DNA of 64,000 nt from DATDFB01 sp035276475 (GTDB taxonomy: Bacteria; Acidobacteriota; Thermoanaerobaculia; Gp7-AA8), in assembly GCA_035276475.1 (NCBI GenBank), contig DATELQ010000069.1, positions 1-64,000 of the forward strand, read 5' to 3'. The notes under the pieces are model-generated. The model was not told where the DNA came from, ran no database searches, and saw only the letters and a program-made list of their open reading frames with translations. A program made the translations under genes and the position numbers. This document shows positions 57,301-63,597 of the stretch, piece by piece. The number at the start of each line of letters is the position of its first letter. Within the stretch, counting starts at the first letter, position 1.

Positions 57301-60300
57301 CGCGCCGAGGGTGCCGTCGGCGGCGTAGAAGTTGACCGGGTGGAGCTGGATGTTCGGCGGAATGCCGATGATCTGGAAGTAGCCGCTCGCGTCGGTCTGG
57401 GCTTCGAGCGTGAAGGTCTTGTTGTTGCTGAAGAACGACGCCGTGACCTTCGTGTTGACCGAGGGGCCGCCGAGCTCCGCGTCGACGTAGCCGTCGAGCG
57501 TGACGAACTGTCCGAGGGCCAGCGTGACGTTCGCCGGCTGCGACTGGCTCGTAAGCTCGCCGTTCGTCGCTGCGGTCAGCCCAAGCGTCGGCGAGCTCAC
57601 CGACGCCGTGAACGTCCCGAGCTCCACGCCCGGAACCTTCGCGTTGCCGTTGCTGTCGGTGTAGACCTTCTGGACCTGGCGGTTGTGGACGACGACGACG
57701 GACGCGCCGGCGATCTGCGACGGCTCGCCGGTGACGTGCACGTCGACTTCGCCGTACGCGGTGAGAACGAGGTCGAGCGTCTGCGTGGCCTGCCCCGGCG
57801 TGAAGTTGCCGAAGTAGTCGATGTTCCGCTGCAGTCCGCCGATCTCCGTGACGTGGAGCGAGTATCTCTTGGCGATGACGTTGGTGAAGGTGATCGGTCC
57901 GCCGACCACCTGCATGTCGCGGTGGCTCTCGCCCGTCGGCATGAGGCTGACGTTGGCCTGCGGCACGAAGACGCCGCTGGAGTGGCCGGCGTCGTCGGGG
58001 AGCCAGACGTTGACGACGAGCGTGGCCGTCGCCTCGAGCGGGAGGACGATGCCGCGCTGCTCGGGGAAGAGCGGCGTGATCGACAGCGGGTTCTGCATCG
58101 GCACGGTGTGCCGCCCGGTCTGCAGGTCGACGCCGTCGAGCCGGAACGTCCCCTCGGGAACGCCATTGAAGATGAACGCGCCGGTGTCGTCGGTCGACGC
58201 CCACTCGTCCGCCGGCCCGATGAGGTTGACGGCCGCGCCAATGACCGGTGCGTTGTTCGACGCGCTCTGCACGACCGTGCCGGCCACGATGCCGGTCATG
58301 GTCAGGTCGACTTCCACGTCCCTCGGCACGCCGGCCGTCAGAGTGATGCCGCCGACGCTGCCGCCGCGCCCGAGGGACTTCGAGCGGGCGACGATGTTGT
58401 AGGTCTGGTTGACCGGGAGCTGGTCGAGCTCAGCGACGCCGTTCCCGTCGGTCGAGGCGAAGTCGAACGCGGCGGAGCCCGTCGACAGCATCACCTCGGC
58501 GTTCGGCACGACGGCGTAGTTGTTGTTCTTGTCGCGGACCGTGACGCGGATCAGCGACCGGCCGATCGAGCCGAGGTGCACGACGATGTTGTTCTGGTCG
58601 TCCCCTTCGTCCCGGATCTCGGCCGAGGCGTCGCCGCGGTCCTCCTGCACGATCGGGTCTTCGGCGCTGATGCGCACGCCGCCGGTGAAGACGTTGTTGA
58701 GGAAGAAGGCGCCGTTCTTGTCGGCGTACAGCGGGTCGAGCTGGGAGCCGAACGTGCGGTACGGCCAGCCGAGCTCGCGGATCCAGTAGCGCGCCAGCGG
58801 CACCGGTGCGCCGTTGGCGTTGACGATCGTGCCGCCGATGTTCGCCTGCCGGCGCATGATGATGTTCAGCGGACCGACCGGGCCGCCGCCCCTCGGCGTG
58901 TGCCCGTCGACGTAGCCCCAGCGCTCGATGCCGTTGAGCGTCATCTTGGCGACGATGCGGAAGCCCATGTCCGCGGCGACGGAGGGGAAGCTGAACGTGC
59001 CGTTGACGCCGCTCTTGAAGTTCGGCATGTTCACGAACGAGCCGGAGAGCGTCAGGTCGGCGCCGGCGATCGGCGTCTGGCCGTCCCAGTTGAAGACGCG
59101 CCCGGTGACGTTGCCGAGCATCTCGATCTTGAGGTCGACCTTCGCCGGGTAGCCTTCGAATTGAACCGCGGTGTGCTCTTCGGCGAAGCCGGCCGGGTGA
59201 TCGACCGTCACGACCTCGGCGGCGCCGACCGGCACCGCGTCCGTGGTGGCGTAGCCGGTGTTGTCGTCGGTCTCGACCGGAATCCGCTCCTGCATCACGA
59301 GCGCCTGGTCGCTCTCGAACCACATCAGGTGCGAGACGCCCACTTTTCCGTGCGCGACGTCGTACTGCGGTGGGCACGTCGTCACGCCGTCGGGGCAGCG
59401 CTTGAGCTGCAGGATGCGGCCGCCGACCGTTCCCTGTCCGGGGAGATGCAGCTCGGCGTGCACGTCCTGCCCGTCGACCTGCGCGTTCATGGAGACGTGC
59501 GCGGTCTGGTAGCCGTAGAGGTGATGCCGCTGCGCGGTGAGCGGCCCCGGCAGCGCCCACACCTCCACCTTGCGCGGCACGAGGACGTCGAGCGTGTACG
59601 TGCCGTCCAGGTTCGAGTGGAACTCCGTCGGCGGATAGCCCGGAAGGTTGACGTAGTAGTCGGGCACCGGCTGCCCGGTCGCCGAATACAGATGGAGGAT
59701 CAGGCGCGCGCGGCCGACCGCCTTCGTCGAGGTGATCTCGATCGGCAGCGGGTTCGACACGTTCGGCGTCAGCGCCGGAACGTTGGTGATCACTCCTCGG
59801 CGAGTCTCCGCGTCGTACGCGCTGACTTTCTTTCCCGCCAGGGAGGTCGGCAGGTCGTTGAAGACGTAGTGGCCCGCGGCGTCGGCGGTGACGGTGGTGT
59901 AGTCGGCGATGTGGACGACGGCGTTCGGCACCGGATAGCGCGCCGGCGAGGCCGGGTTCGCCGGATCGTCGCGCGTGACGTTGCCCTCCAGCGTGCAGAT
60001 CGCGGTGCTCGGCGTCGGCACGGGGAGGATCAGGATCTTCTCGACGGTGGTGTCGGCGGTGAGCGGGAAGTCGTCCGCGGCCTGCGAGCGGGTGATGTTG
60101 AACTCCGCCGCGAAGAGGGAGACGAAGCCGGCCGGCACTTTCTGGAACGTGACTTGGCCGTTGACGTCGGTGAAGCCGTCGAGCAATCCAACACCGGCAG
60201 TCGAGACGCCGACGTGCGCGCCGGCCACGAGGGCCTTGCGCGGATCGGGATCCTGCGCGAAGTCGGAGCGCTTGACCGTGACCTTGATCGTGGCCGTGCC

Positions 60301-63300
60301 GGCGAAGGGCTGCTTCTGGACGACGAGGTCCTGCACGACGACTTCGTTCGGCGTGCGGATCTGGTTCGTGGCATACGACGCGTTGCCGAGACCGTCGAGC
60401 ACGGCCAGCGAGAACGGACCGACCGGCAGGTCATCGATGCGGAACGAGCCGTCGGCGTTGGTGTTGACGCTGCGATATTCGCCGAAGATCGAGTTCCTGG
60501 CGGCGACGAGCTTCTTCGCCAGCGGCGTGCCGTCGGCGTACTTCGCGACGCCGGTGACGGAGCCGCGCCCGAGGAACTGGAGGACGATGCGCTGGACCTC
60601 GCCGTCGGTGTGGATGGCGCCGGAGAGCCGCGTGTCTTTCCCGTCGGCCGTCGCGGCGAGCGTGTAGCCGCCGCTGATGGCCTTGTCGATGTCGCGGGCG
60701 ATGAACTCGAAGAGGAACGAGCCGTCGTCCTGGGTGATGTCGAACTGCTGCCCGGCTTCCGTGAGCTGCACGAGCGCGCCCTTGACCGGCGTGTTGTCGC
60801 CGAGCAGCAGCTTCCCGACGATGCTGCCGCCGGGGGCGTTGTTGTCGATGCGCGGCACGATCGACGGCGGCGCGCTCGTGTAGCTCATGCCGGCGGTGAG
60901 GGCGTCGGCAATCGGATCGAGCCCGATCTTGTACTGCGCCTTCGCCGTCAGCGCGTGATCGAAGCTCAAGTTGAGGAGGCGCCCGTCGTCCTGCAGCGAC
61001 GCGCCCGGAATCACGACCTGCGCGTTCGGATCGCTCGGCTTGTTCTTCTTCGTGATCTCCGGCACGCCCGCGGCCGGGAGGCTCGTGACGAGCGTGATGA
61101 GGTCGCGCAGCTTGCTGGCGTCAGCGACTTTCACCGGCCGGTTGAAGAGGACGGTCACGATGTGGCCCTTGTCGTCGAGGTGGAGGTCCTGCGCCGCGTG
61201 CACGACGGCGAGCGGCGTCTGCGCGACCGGGCTTCCTGAGACCGTGCCGACGGCGCCGCTGACGACGAGGTTGTCGCTCCCGCGGTCGACGGTGAGCGTC
61301 ACGGGCGACCCAGCGGTCGCACCCGTGATGGCGATGGATTTGCGAACGAAGCTGCCGTCGGTGGCGCCGGGATAAATGAGGTCGAGGGTGAACGCGGCCG
61401 CTTGCGGCACGACCGTCACCTTCATCGACTCGTTCCACCGCCCGACGAGCGCGAGCTCGCCCGCCTCGGACGAGGAACCGAAGCGCGTCAACTGCGCCCA
61501 CGGCAGCGTCGCCGGCGCCGGGTCGTCCTCGGCGCGCCCGGAGATGCTGGCGCCCGACGTCGCGCCGGTCACGGTCAGCGCGTACGGCCGCGCGCTGCCC
61601 GACACCGTCGCGCCATGCGCGAGGGCCAAAAAGTACGGCGAGCGGTGCGACGTCGCCGCGGCGAAGTCCGCCGCGAAGTCGCTCATGCTCTTCCCATTGG
61701 CGAGGCCGACTCGCTCGAGCTCCCGCGCCATCCCCGCCTCGGCGATGCGGCCGTTCGAGATCTTCTCGCGCACCTGATCCCACTCGTGCATGTCGGCGGA
61801 GCTGTCGACGCGCTCGACGTTGCCGAGGAGATCGAGGGCGAGATGGAAGATCGGATCGCGGTCCTCGGCCACGTTGTCCGCATTCGCATTCGCGCGGGCC
61901 ACGAAGATGCGCTGCCCCGCCCGGGCGATGTCCTGCGCGCGCGTGAAGACGTCGGTGCGGACCAGCCGCGGGAACGACGACAGCGCCGGCACCATCGGCG
62001 CCGTGGCCAGGCTGTAGGCGATGCCGATGAGCGGCATCTGCGAGTTCACGAAGTCGGAGTTGACGTACTGCGTGTACCAAGGCATCACGATCGTCGCCGG
62101 CGAGAGCGGGATGCCGTTGGAGTCGACGCCCATGCGCAGCGTGACCGAGGCGGCCACGCCGTCGGGCGCGTCGGGCACGGACGCGTAGAAGTGCCCGTTG
62201 ATCGTCGACTTGAGGTGATACGGCACCGTCACGGTGCCGCCGGGGTCGATGGTGAAGTTGCGCACGGCGTCGCCGTCGACGCGGCAGATGTTGTTGTTCG
62301 ACCCTTCGTTGCAAGGCGGGATCGAGCCGAGGTCCACCTTCACCGTCTGCTTCGAGGCGGAGACGTTCGTGATGAACGCGTACGCGGTGTACGGCTCCCC
62401 CGCGCGCACGTTGTCGGGATGGACGAAGTTGACCTGGAAGCGCGGATCGTTGACGACGATCGACGCCTTGAGATGACCCTTCAGCGGCACCTGCGGCTGG
62501 TCGGGCGCGCTGTAGATGGCCCGGATGTCGATGTCGACGTCCTGCGTGCCGGTGCGCAGCGACTCGAGCGTCCACTCCGCCGAGCCTTGGGCCTGCGCCA
62601 GGAGAATGACGTTGCCGGTGGCCTTGTCGTAGATCGGCACTGGCTGCCCGATCGCCACCGCCGGCGTGACCTTGGAGATGCGCATGCCGTTCGGCGCGGT
62701 GAACGTGGCGGTGACGGAGTCGAGCTTGATCTGCGAGCCCGCCGGGGCCGCATTCGAAACGTTGAGGATGACGGCGAAGAATTGGTGGAGGACGCCGAAG
62801 CCCGTCGGAATGACGACGGCGGCCGGGATCGTCGGCCGCCGGTGCTTCAACGTCTCGTCGGCGTCGGGACCGCCCTCGTTCTCGCCGTCGCCCGGCGGAA
62901 CGCTGAGGTCTTCGAGGAGCATCACGCCGAAGATCTGCGGCGGATCCCAGCGCGGCCGCGCGCCGTTGATCGGCGGCGGCGGCAGCCCGTCGGCGCTGGG
63001 GCTCGGCGGGATGATGGTCTGGTGCGTCCGCTTGTCGACGAGAACCGTGTAGGGGACCTGCACGGTCACGCCCTGCACGGCGAAGAGGAAGTTGTAGTCG
63101 TAGGCGTCGTAGTTCGTGGCGTCGACGTTGATGCCGCGCGCGCGGAGGTCGTCGGGGGTGAGTTGCTTGACCTGGACGTCGGTCGACAGCGTGCCGACGA
63201 CGTCGATGGTCGTGCTGGCCGGAACGGCCGGCTGCACGAAGTTCCCCTTGTCGTCGAGGAGCCGGATGTTGAGGAGCGTGTACGTCCCCTGCTGGTGCAG

Positions 63301-63597
63301 CGGCGGCAGCGTGAAGGGGCGGCCGGGCTGGGTGCGGATGGTGATGGGGGCGTCGATGCCGGGGCCGATGAGGTCCGCCGCCGCAACCATCGTGGTCGGC
63401 GGCGCGGCGTCGCCGCTCTTGCCGCCGAAGAGCGTCGGGATGACGCCCGGAATGTCGGCGCCGGTCTGGTGCGGATGCGTATCGACTTCGAGCGTGAGTC
63501 CGGCGATGTTGAGCTGGCCGGAAGCAAACTCCGATGCGCGCGCGGCCGGAAAGAGGACCAGCGAGAAGAGAAGGGCGGCGAAGAGTTTTCTGGCCAT
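42355..63597 (-). CDS. Giant exported multidomain surface protein with Ig-like, regulatory-like, beta-helix and discoidin-like domains
   Basis: The protein has 7,080 residues. The start ATG (63597) shares a base with the upstream stop (TGATG) and opens a signal peptide (MARKLFAALLFSLVLFPAARA). The first about 900 residues include a CARDB-like domain. Next come many carboxypeptidase-regulatory-like domains (for example IVGKLLLGDNTPVKGALVQL and TVTGVAKYADGTPLAKKL), then SbsA-like (APRVLSTDPVNNANAV) and Ig-like domains. At least six Gly-rich modules follow, the last four nearly identical at 1101-bp spacing. After duplicated VRLE...WLDDIGR modules the protein ends in two F5/8 type C (discoidin/CBM32-like) domains at about residues 6774-7060. 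The domains suggest adhesion or polysaccharide binding outside the cell; no catalytic domain is recognised. Confidence 0.88.
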   Translation of the reverse strand: MARKLFAALLFSLVLFPAARASEFASGQLNIAGLTLEVDTHPHQTGADIPGVIPTLFGGKSGDAAPPTTMVAAADLIGPGIDAPITIRTQPGRPFTLPPLHQQGTYTLLNIRLLDDKGNFVQPAVPASTTIDVVGTLSTDVQVKQLTPDDLRARGINVDATNYDAYDYNFLFAVQGVTVQVPYTVLVDKRTHQTIIPPSPSADGLPPPPINGARPRWDPPQIFGVMLLEDLSVPPGDGENEGGPDADETLKHRRPTIPAAVVIPTGFGVLHQFFAVILNVSNAAPAGSQIKLDSVTATFTAPNGMRISKVTPAVAIGQPVPIYDKATGNVILLAQAQGSAEWTLESLRTGTQDVDIDIRAIYSAPDQPQVPLKGHLKASIVVNDPRFQVNFVHPDNVRAGEPYTAYAFITNVSASKQTVKVDLGSIPPCNEGSNNNICRVDGDAVRNFTIDPGGTVTVPYHLKSTINGHFYASVPDAPDGVAASVTLRMGVDSNGIPLSPATIVMPWYTQYVNSDFVNSQMPLIGIAYSLATAPMVPALSSFPRLVRTDVFTRAQDIARAGQRIFVARANANADNVAEDRDPIFHLALDLLGNVERVDSSADMHEWDQVREKISNGRIAEAGMARELERVGLANGKSMSDFAADFAAATSHRSPYFLALAHGATVSGSARPYALTVTGATSGASISGRAEDDPAPATLPWAQLTRFGSSSEAGELALVGRWNESMKVTVVPQAAAFTLDLIYPGATDGSFVRKSIAITGATAGSPVTLTVDRGSDNLVVSGAVGTVSGSPVAQTPLAVVHAAQDLHLDDKGHIVTVLFNRPVKVADASKLRDLITLVTSLPAAGVPEITKKNKPSDPNAQVVIPGASLQDDGRLLNLSFDHALTAKAQYKIGLDPIADALTAGMSYTSAPPSIVPRIDNNAPGGSIVGKLLLGDNTPVKGALVQLTEAGQQFDITQDDGSFLFEFIARDIDKAISGGYTLAATADGKDTRLSGAIHTDGEVQRIVLQFLGRGSVTGVAKYADGTPLAKKLVAARNSIFGEYRSVNTNADGSFRIDDLPVGPFSLAVLDGLGNASYATNQIRTPNEVVVQDLVVQKQPFAGTATIKVTVKRSDFAQDPDPRKALVAGAHVGVSTAGVGLLDGFTDVNGQVTFQKVPAGFVSLFAAEFNITRSQAADDFPLTADTTVEKILILPVPTPSTAICTLEGNVTRDDPANPASPARYPVPNAVVHIADYTTVTADAAGHYVFNDLPTSLAGKKVSAYDAETRRGVITNVPALTPNVSNPLPIEITSTKAVGRARLILHLYSATGQPVPDYYVNLPGYPPTEFHSNLDGTYTLDVLVPRKVEVWALPGPLTAQRHHLYGYQTAHVSMNAQVDGQDVHAELHLPGQGTVGGRILQLKRCPDGVTTCPPQYDVAHGKVGVSHLMWFESDQALVMQERIPVETDDNTGYATTDAVPVGAAEVVTVDHPAGFAEEHTAVQFEGYPAKVDLKIEMLGNVTGRVFNWDGQTPIAGADLTLSGSFVNMPNFKSGVNGTFSFPSVAADMGFRIVAKMTLNGIERWGYVDGHTPRGGGPVGPLNIIMRRQANIGGTIVNANGAPVPLARYWIRELGWPYRTFGSQLDPLYADKNGAFFLNNVFTGGVRISAEDPIVQEDRGDASAEIRDEGDDQNNIVVHLGSIGRSLIRVTVRDKNNNYAVVPNAEVMLSTGSAAFDFASTDGNGVAELDQLPVNQTYNIVARSKSLGRGGSVGGITLTAGVPRDVEVDLTMTGIVAGTVVQSASNNAPVIGAAVNLIGPADEWASTDDTGAFIFNGVPEGTFRLDGVDLQTGRHTVPMQNPLSITPLFPEQRGIVLPLEATATLVVNVWLPDDAGHSSGVFVPQANVSLMPTGESHRDMQVVGGPITFTNVIAKRYSLHVTEIGGLQRNIDYFGNFTPGQATQTLDLVLTAYGEVDVHVTGEPSQIAGASVVVVHNRQVQKVYTDSNGNAKVPGVELGTFTASVSSPTLGLTAATNGELTSQSQPANVTLALGQFVTLDGYVDAELGGPSVNTKVTASFFSNNKTFTLEAQTDASGYFQIIGIPPNIQLHPVNFYAADGTLGAHIDPYNIGTTAAHLGHIHLDSTAPRVLSTDPVNNANAVAPNAHIRITFSEPLSLSSVGGITLTSVADAQNVQLNFPSQWPSNNVLDIAPASILKSNTVYHLFIPNGVSDLSGNIMSGHVDVSFTTVDYTEPKIVFMTPTVADPVFPGQVFKAKFNKAVDVHSFDAGHGATATLTELDRYKGDPVANGDVPLAITADATDPATFNLAPQGVAIKAGAFYRLTIAGVGDTQTPPVLMKGPQSFDYFAYDQVKPAISIVSPVPAGTPLVSGGGYMPTIASTDKDIKFVEWYSTDGTNKTLIAKLYTAPYGLPNFTAPVVTAPSTVTLYAKATDLSLNDSDYASFTWDVLPNLPPQNITVTLSKQTIYLKNHVDATVAFSDEGVSDTVRLAVIGKHADGTDYPLTTGINPAGSITVTRPVGGAWPTATFGVDLPGDLKEGDSLRFVATVTDVDSKSATGEFATTVAVDSGAPTVVSLLPQADTAYPYGNGNTKYTIQAKVRDAESGAQKVVFDYDGQSIPVTTGSYDAATATWTFSTQATVTPKNTDTRIRITATAYDYHGNATPASTEVIYQAVNDASIPKAQWITPIDGAALPANKPNETTTVKLRVHATDDVKVESVTFTSAQFTAPVDPVTVPKSGTTDIFEATATLTVPAEGTPFTITATVKDSSSAHDVVLPITIDPVNVDAASGDVTILGPSSIEPGAAATYTGKNVVVTGASAVLYIKGAVTLKNLIVINGATVGDPSGTKLDVTVAQHLYVDGDSAVNVSGKGYLGGWHFTEDGGSQNTSAIGRTKGDTITGGAANASASYGGFGGYNGNAGGTTNAPYGSITAPTDFGSGGSGSATGQQAGGNGGGAAALRTTTATGDLGRIAIAGSVRADGERGVNWGSGSGGSVLISARQFITGHATRITANGADDNGGNTTVAGGGGGRISISATERFDLESGEPIVQARGGRNLNGGNTAASTEGGAGTVFLHRPASTLGDLIVSSYDESNPTIQRLTRATPLSAALGVVTFDSATAGPRALVRIDDGSIAQSAITADATAVVAGPADVPALTLDGSTPANGSTVLQAQTITTNFTANAAHTGGVERVDLSLAAGGSATILGGNAASVSPSGGTGVVVSATAPTGATTLTATMVDRAGRTATATPFNFTVAPNQGPSITQFDVAPLQLYAGHNVTVTGAASDDLAITALTLTTPGLNQQGGTPFVNGGTMTKSWTVPVAKDAPTNVTIPFTLSASDGFPGRAAVTQSTNVTILKDPNPPVVVSIESPDAVQEGTGATFTVNAIVTDAEVGVKSATANFDGVNKPMVFNANTGKWTATINVPAVDGTDGVPKTLTVTASDYDNNLGTLSKTVTVNPLLDHDGPTINWLCGSPGAVYSAGTTVDLRVVALPVSAQNGVQSVQFYVDDVAKETVSAGTNLWKLRDGLAVPATDGATVSIRVVATSVSGNSNSVISTIVADATPVTFSSSTIVAANSTLDGHSLIIGSGSTMTVVGPHAFKNLVVLDGGTLVQQPADGVHADLITADRLFVACNGAINVAKMGFGRNATISGAGIAVNGSGGGHIGRGGKWDPMSGGSFGSIYQPAEGGGGGGTSDTTAVVTGGGSVRITGTTSVGIDGTVNANGVAQNSGSGGGAGGSVWIKTGGRLAGGGSITATGAVADRGAGGGGAIALDYDTKSGLLVTQLNAAGGGGNAPGGAGTILLRATGAVYGDLTVDAKNVAGSTTELLPFGSATASSSSGKTATLDARWVAPFVAGNYVQVNAPDGTPRGTWRIGSVAQGPSTRVVNGTATINTQDAAAYSGYLMFSEKGYTIAGATKKFVAVRFNNGAWEYDDDAAFQPFTPDAGDRLFAQFTKDAASVTSFAPLACCTPVNGIPVLQLAGGEVLANVDDATAQTPFANASEFIIRPDAAGRAIVLANEPASVTLVDGTAPVDVRAGDTLVGVYLFDHLTLANGATLRSRDTITVANPPSIDATSKLVAPNSGAPSIDTSKVSFVPSANGVNLTGAAGAVSDPDTPLHVVAHNTARGALPPQTFALQNAASITVGTSGGYSIAKSFGSSAFGDSGASSVDTIAQGSVSFSASAGHNLNAGFVVDDTTRNSNDPLQNVFHLKSNGQYEVWANGATTSSASGSYNASTSFRLEKSASAIRWFVDGRKVFETATSAPSVRFDAAFGEPGAEVNSLVFDKQNASPAAFAMIVAANGSFTLPIDGAGGDSFALLARDGHAYPMATSEAAVGSMAGNLGVASLALTPSTVYGGAPTTGTVTLASAAPSGGAIVTLASTNAGVAPVPASVTVPSGQFSATFPITTTSVATTTTATISATYIGTQSAALTVNHDSTPPTITITTPAAGANPIREGDPVNIEATIVDAEVGVKSATATLEGVTGTTNLTKDPVRANVWTGAITAPDVDGTTAVPKTLTINAVDFENNAAAPATRSVGINPINDSTMPTLAWNCSGNGYYPPNTAVPISVNVKPAAGDSITSVTITATDAAGAHNLTVTPQANGNYTATYTTRAGDTDGTVVTLRAFATELSGKTNGLPGTITIVTGTPFSNQTILATDTQYEGGTIIVTGGTVTIVGHHSFKRLIVLGGQVVHPAPTTTSVSSLDVAVTETLFVACGASINANGLGYIGVSGGIARTYPNTTVGGSTPGAAGSHGGIGATCNGCYNNETAAATYGSLWDPNEPGGSGSKNSSNATDAAANPGGGVIRINAATVQLDGTISADSQTTDLTSGAGGSIRIDATTLSGSGTIHADSVTKNGASGGGGRVAVYYAGALGVPKANITANAGSSDFGYRQGASGTVYLRQVNAATRAKVSDELVIDNGTTVQAGRFTDLADLGGGTVTAVSGNVITLSNTPSPWLSGSYIEILNADGSVHASYLITAMSGNSVTVQLASGESAANAPVGSAYRGNLGIDKITVGAKSLLSSPAVHGNDLTLSGIVETMDVRAQNLTLSGVQLRQTPTTTTPNTFNSLTITVPGTLTVDAASIIDASGRGYIGVVGGTARTYPNTTTGGSTPGAAGSHGGIGATCNGCYSNETAAATYGSLWDPNEPGGAGSKNSSNATDASVNAGGGVIRISAGTLQVDGNIVADSVATDLTSGAGGSIRIDATTLTGSGKIHADSVTKNGASGGGGRVAIYYAGALGVPKANITAKAGSSDFGYRQGASGTVYLRQVNATTRAKQSDELVIDNGTSIQAGRFTDLPDLGGGTVTAVNGNVITLSNTPSPWLAGSQIEILNADGSVRASYVITAMSGNNVTVQLASGESAANAPVGSAYRGNLGIDKITIGSKSLLSAPAIHGSTLTLSGIFETMDVRAQNLTLNGVQLRQTPTTTTPNTFNSLTITVPGTLTVDAASTIDASGRGYIGVVNGTARTYPNTTTGGSTPGAAGSHGGIGATCNGCYSNETAAAVYGSLWDPNEPGGAGSKNSSNATDASVNAGGGVIRISAGTLQVDGNIVADSVATDLTSGAGGSIRIDATTLAGSGKIHADSVTKNGASGGGGRVAIYYAGALGVPKANITANAGSSDFGYRQGASGTVYLRQVNAATRAKVSDELVIDNGTTVQAGRFTDLPDLGGGTVTAVSGNVITLSNTPSPWLAGSQIEILNADGSVRASYVITAISGNDVTVQLNAGETVANAPVGSAYRGNLGIDKITIGSKSLLSTPALHGSNLTLSGIVETTDVRAQNLTLNGVQLRQTPTTTTPNTFNSLTITVPGTLTVDAASTIDASGRGYIGVVGGTARTYPNTTTGGSTPGAAGSHGGMGSICVGCYSNEVAAATYGSLWNPNEPGGSGSKNSSNATDASVNAGGGVIRISAGNIQLDGNVVADSVATDLTSGAGGSIRIDTNALNGTGRIHANSATKNGASGGGGRVAVYYAGTLGVPKTNITANAGSSDFGYRQGAPGTVYFKRADQTYGELWIDNGTVATQRYTPLTSIGVGTITAITASTGGAVDTIVDTNAHFPTDPPLAGARVFVNNDKSVTWKVVANTATSLTLDVSSTALTAQVGQAYSGILRFDALRLRNANLVSADPVESLATIDKDAASQMLVNAAAPVVTSAKISLSSTVNADTVIGTAGAVSDPETPIKITVTNIRTGQSLAPVNAAADGSFSIPVTGIPGDTFMLFATDSAASPLTSRGITVSGQIVNTNGVASVSASPQSVNGGGLVTFGVRLLAQARYPITVTLSSSDAATVPVPASLTIPIGAISASFTATTANPAAQTTATITATGANGGPQSTAVTVIPSSSGLASVAVNPASVTGGTTVNGTVTLGSPAPAGGAVVTLSSSSSLATVPALVTIPAGATAASFTVTTAQTGAAATATITGVYGNSQNAALSIAACSSMQAPSTPTGTTLDQTWIDDGFPAGSTASGTGGTFVNTQAATGTQSIYFAPAAGARTYGFSGATTTMTLGASDSAVSYVLINPCNPPRQILLAWSDGTTEYRASWGEDLIEPTIAHVRMGLIPAGGQWVRLESAASIIRATGKTMKGLTIKVFGGEVWLDDIGRVACATPVAAAPPSFPSNEVIWFDDALPAGAVPSPSSWTFDTVQKASGTNSHVEPKANNYHEHYFTAATTPMIVRSGEVLFTYVLIDPCNPPREILLQWNDGSSWNHRAYWGDAASVFGTNGTASAYRMGGLPDAGKWVRLEVPAELVGLEGATVSGAAFGIQDGQAWFDRVGKYSRVNLAVNKTATQSSNLDGSNVAARAVDGATAGDAAFGTIAATASQSQPWWQVDLGVSQPIEGVTVWSCCTNSITNFWLFVSDTPFTANDVATTRAQSGVSSYHFDSAFGIRQAFTIDRAGRYVRVQLNGTGSLQLAEVQVWAPGVAARVNLVSGVNAVAQSSTLVSNTGPEHAVEGTADMGTHTNFDANAWWEIDLGSSRQISSLDLFNRPDCCADRLQNFYVFVSDTPFTTHVLADAIAQAGVYVVYYGTGSPSPPSGYTIPLNRSGRYIRVQLNGTNYLTLMELQAWSAPSLAPLSAPIPSVLRTKQ
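45570..49470 (-). repeat. 1101-bp (367-residue) in-frame tandem repeat, about 3.5 copies
   Basis: The same anchor (GAAGTCAGAG or a one-base variant) falls at 45631, 46732, 47833 and 48934, exactly 1101 bases apart each time. Units share GYIGVVGGTARTYPNTTTGG, a CNGC (or CVGC) pair, SLWDPNEPGG, GGSIRIDATTL and SDFGYRQGASGTVYLRQV. The unit nearest the N-terminus is the most different at its start, and the last copy diverges after about half a unit. The pattern suggests recent duplication or ongoing gene conversion. Confidence 0.93.

Noticed and set aside
48634..61239. Very long open frames on the + strand opposite the first giant gene (1,447 and 2,671 codons)
   Set aside because: They are rich in Arg, Asp, Val and Gly without recognisable domains and mirror the codon bias of the minus-strand gene. 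The minus strand has clear domains and repeats, so these are antisense shadows.
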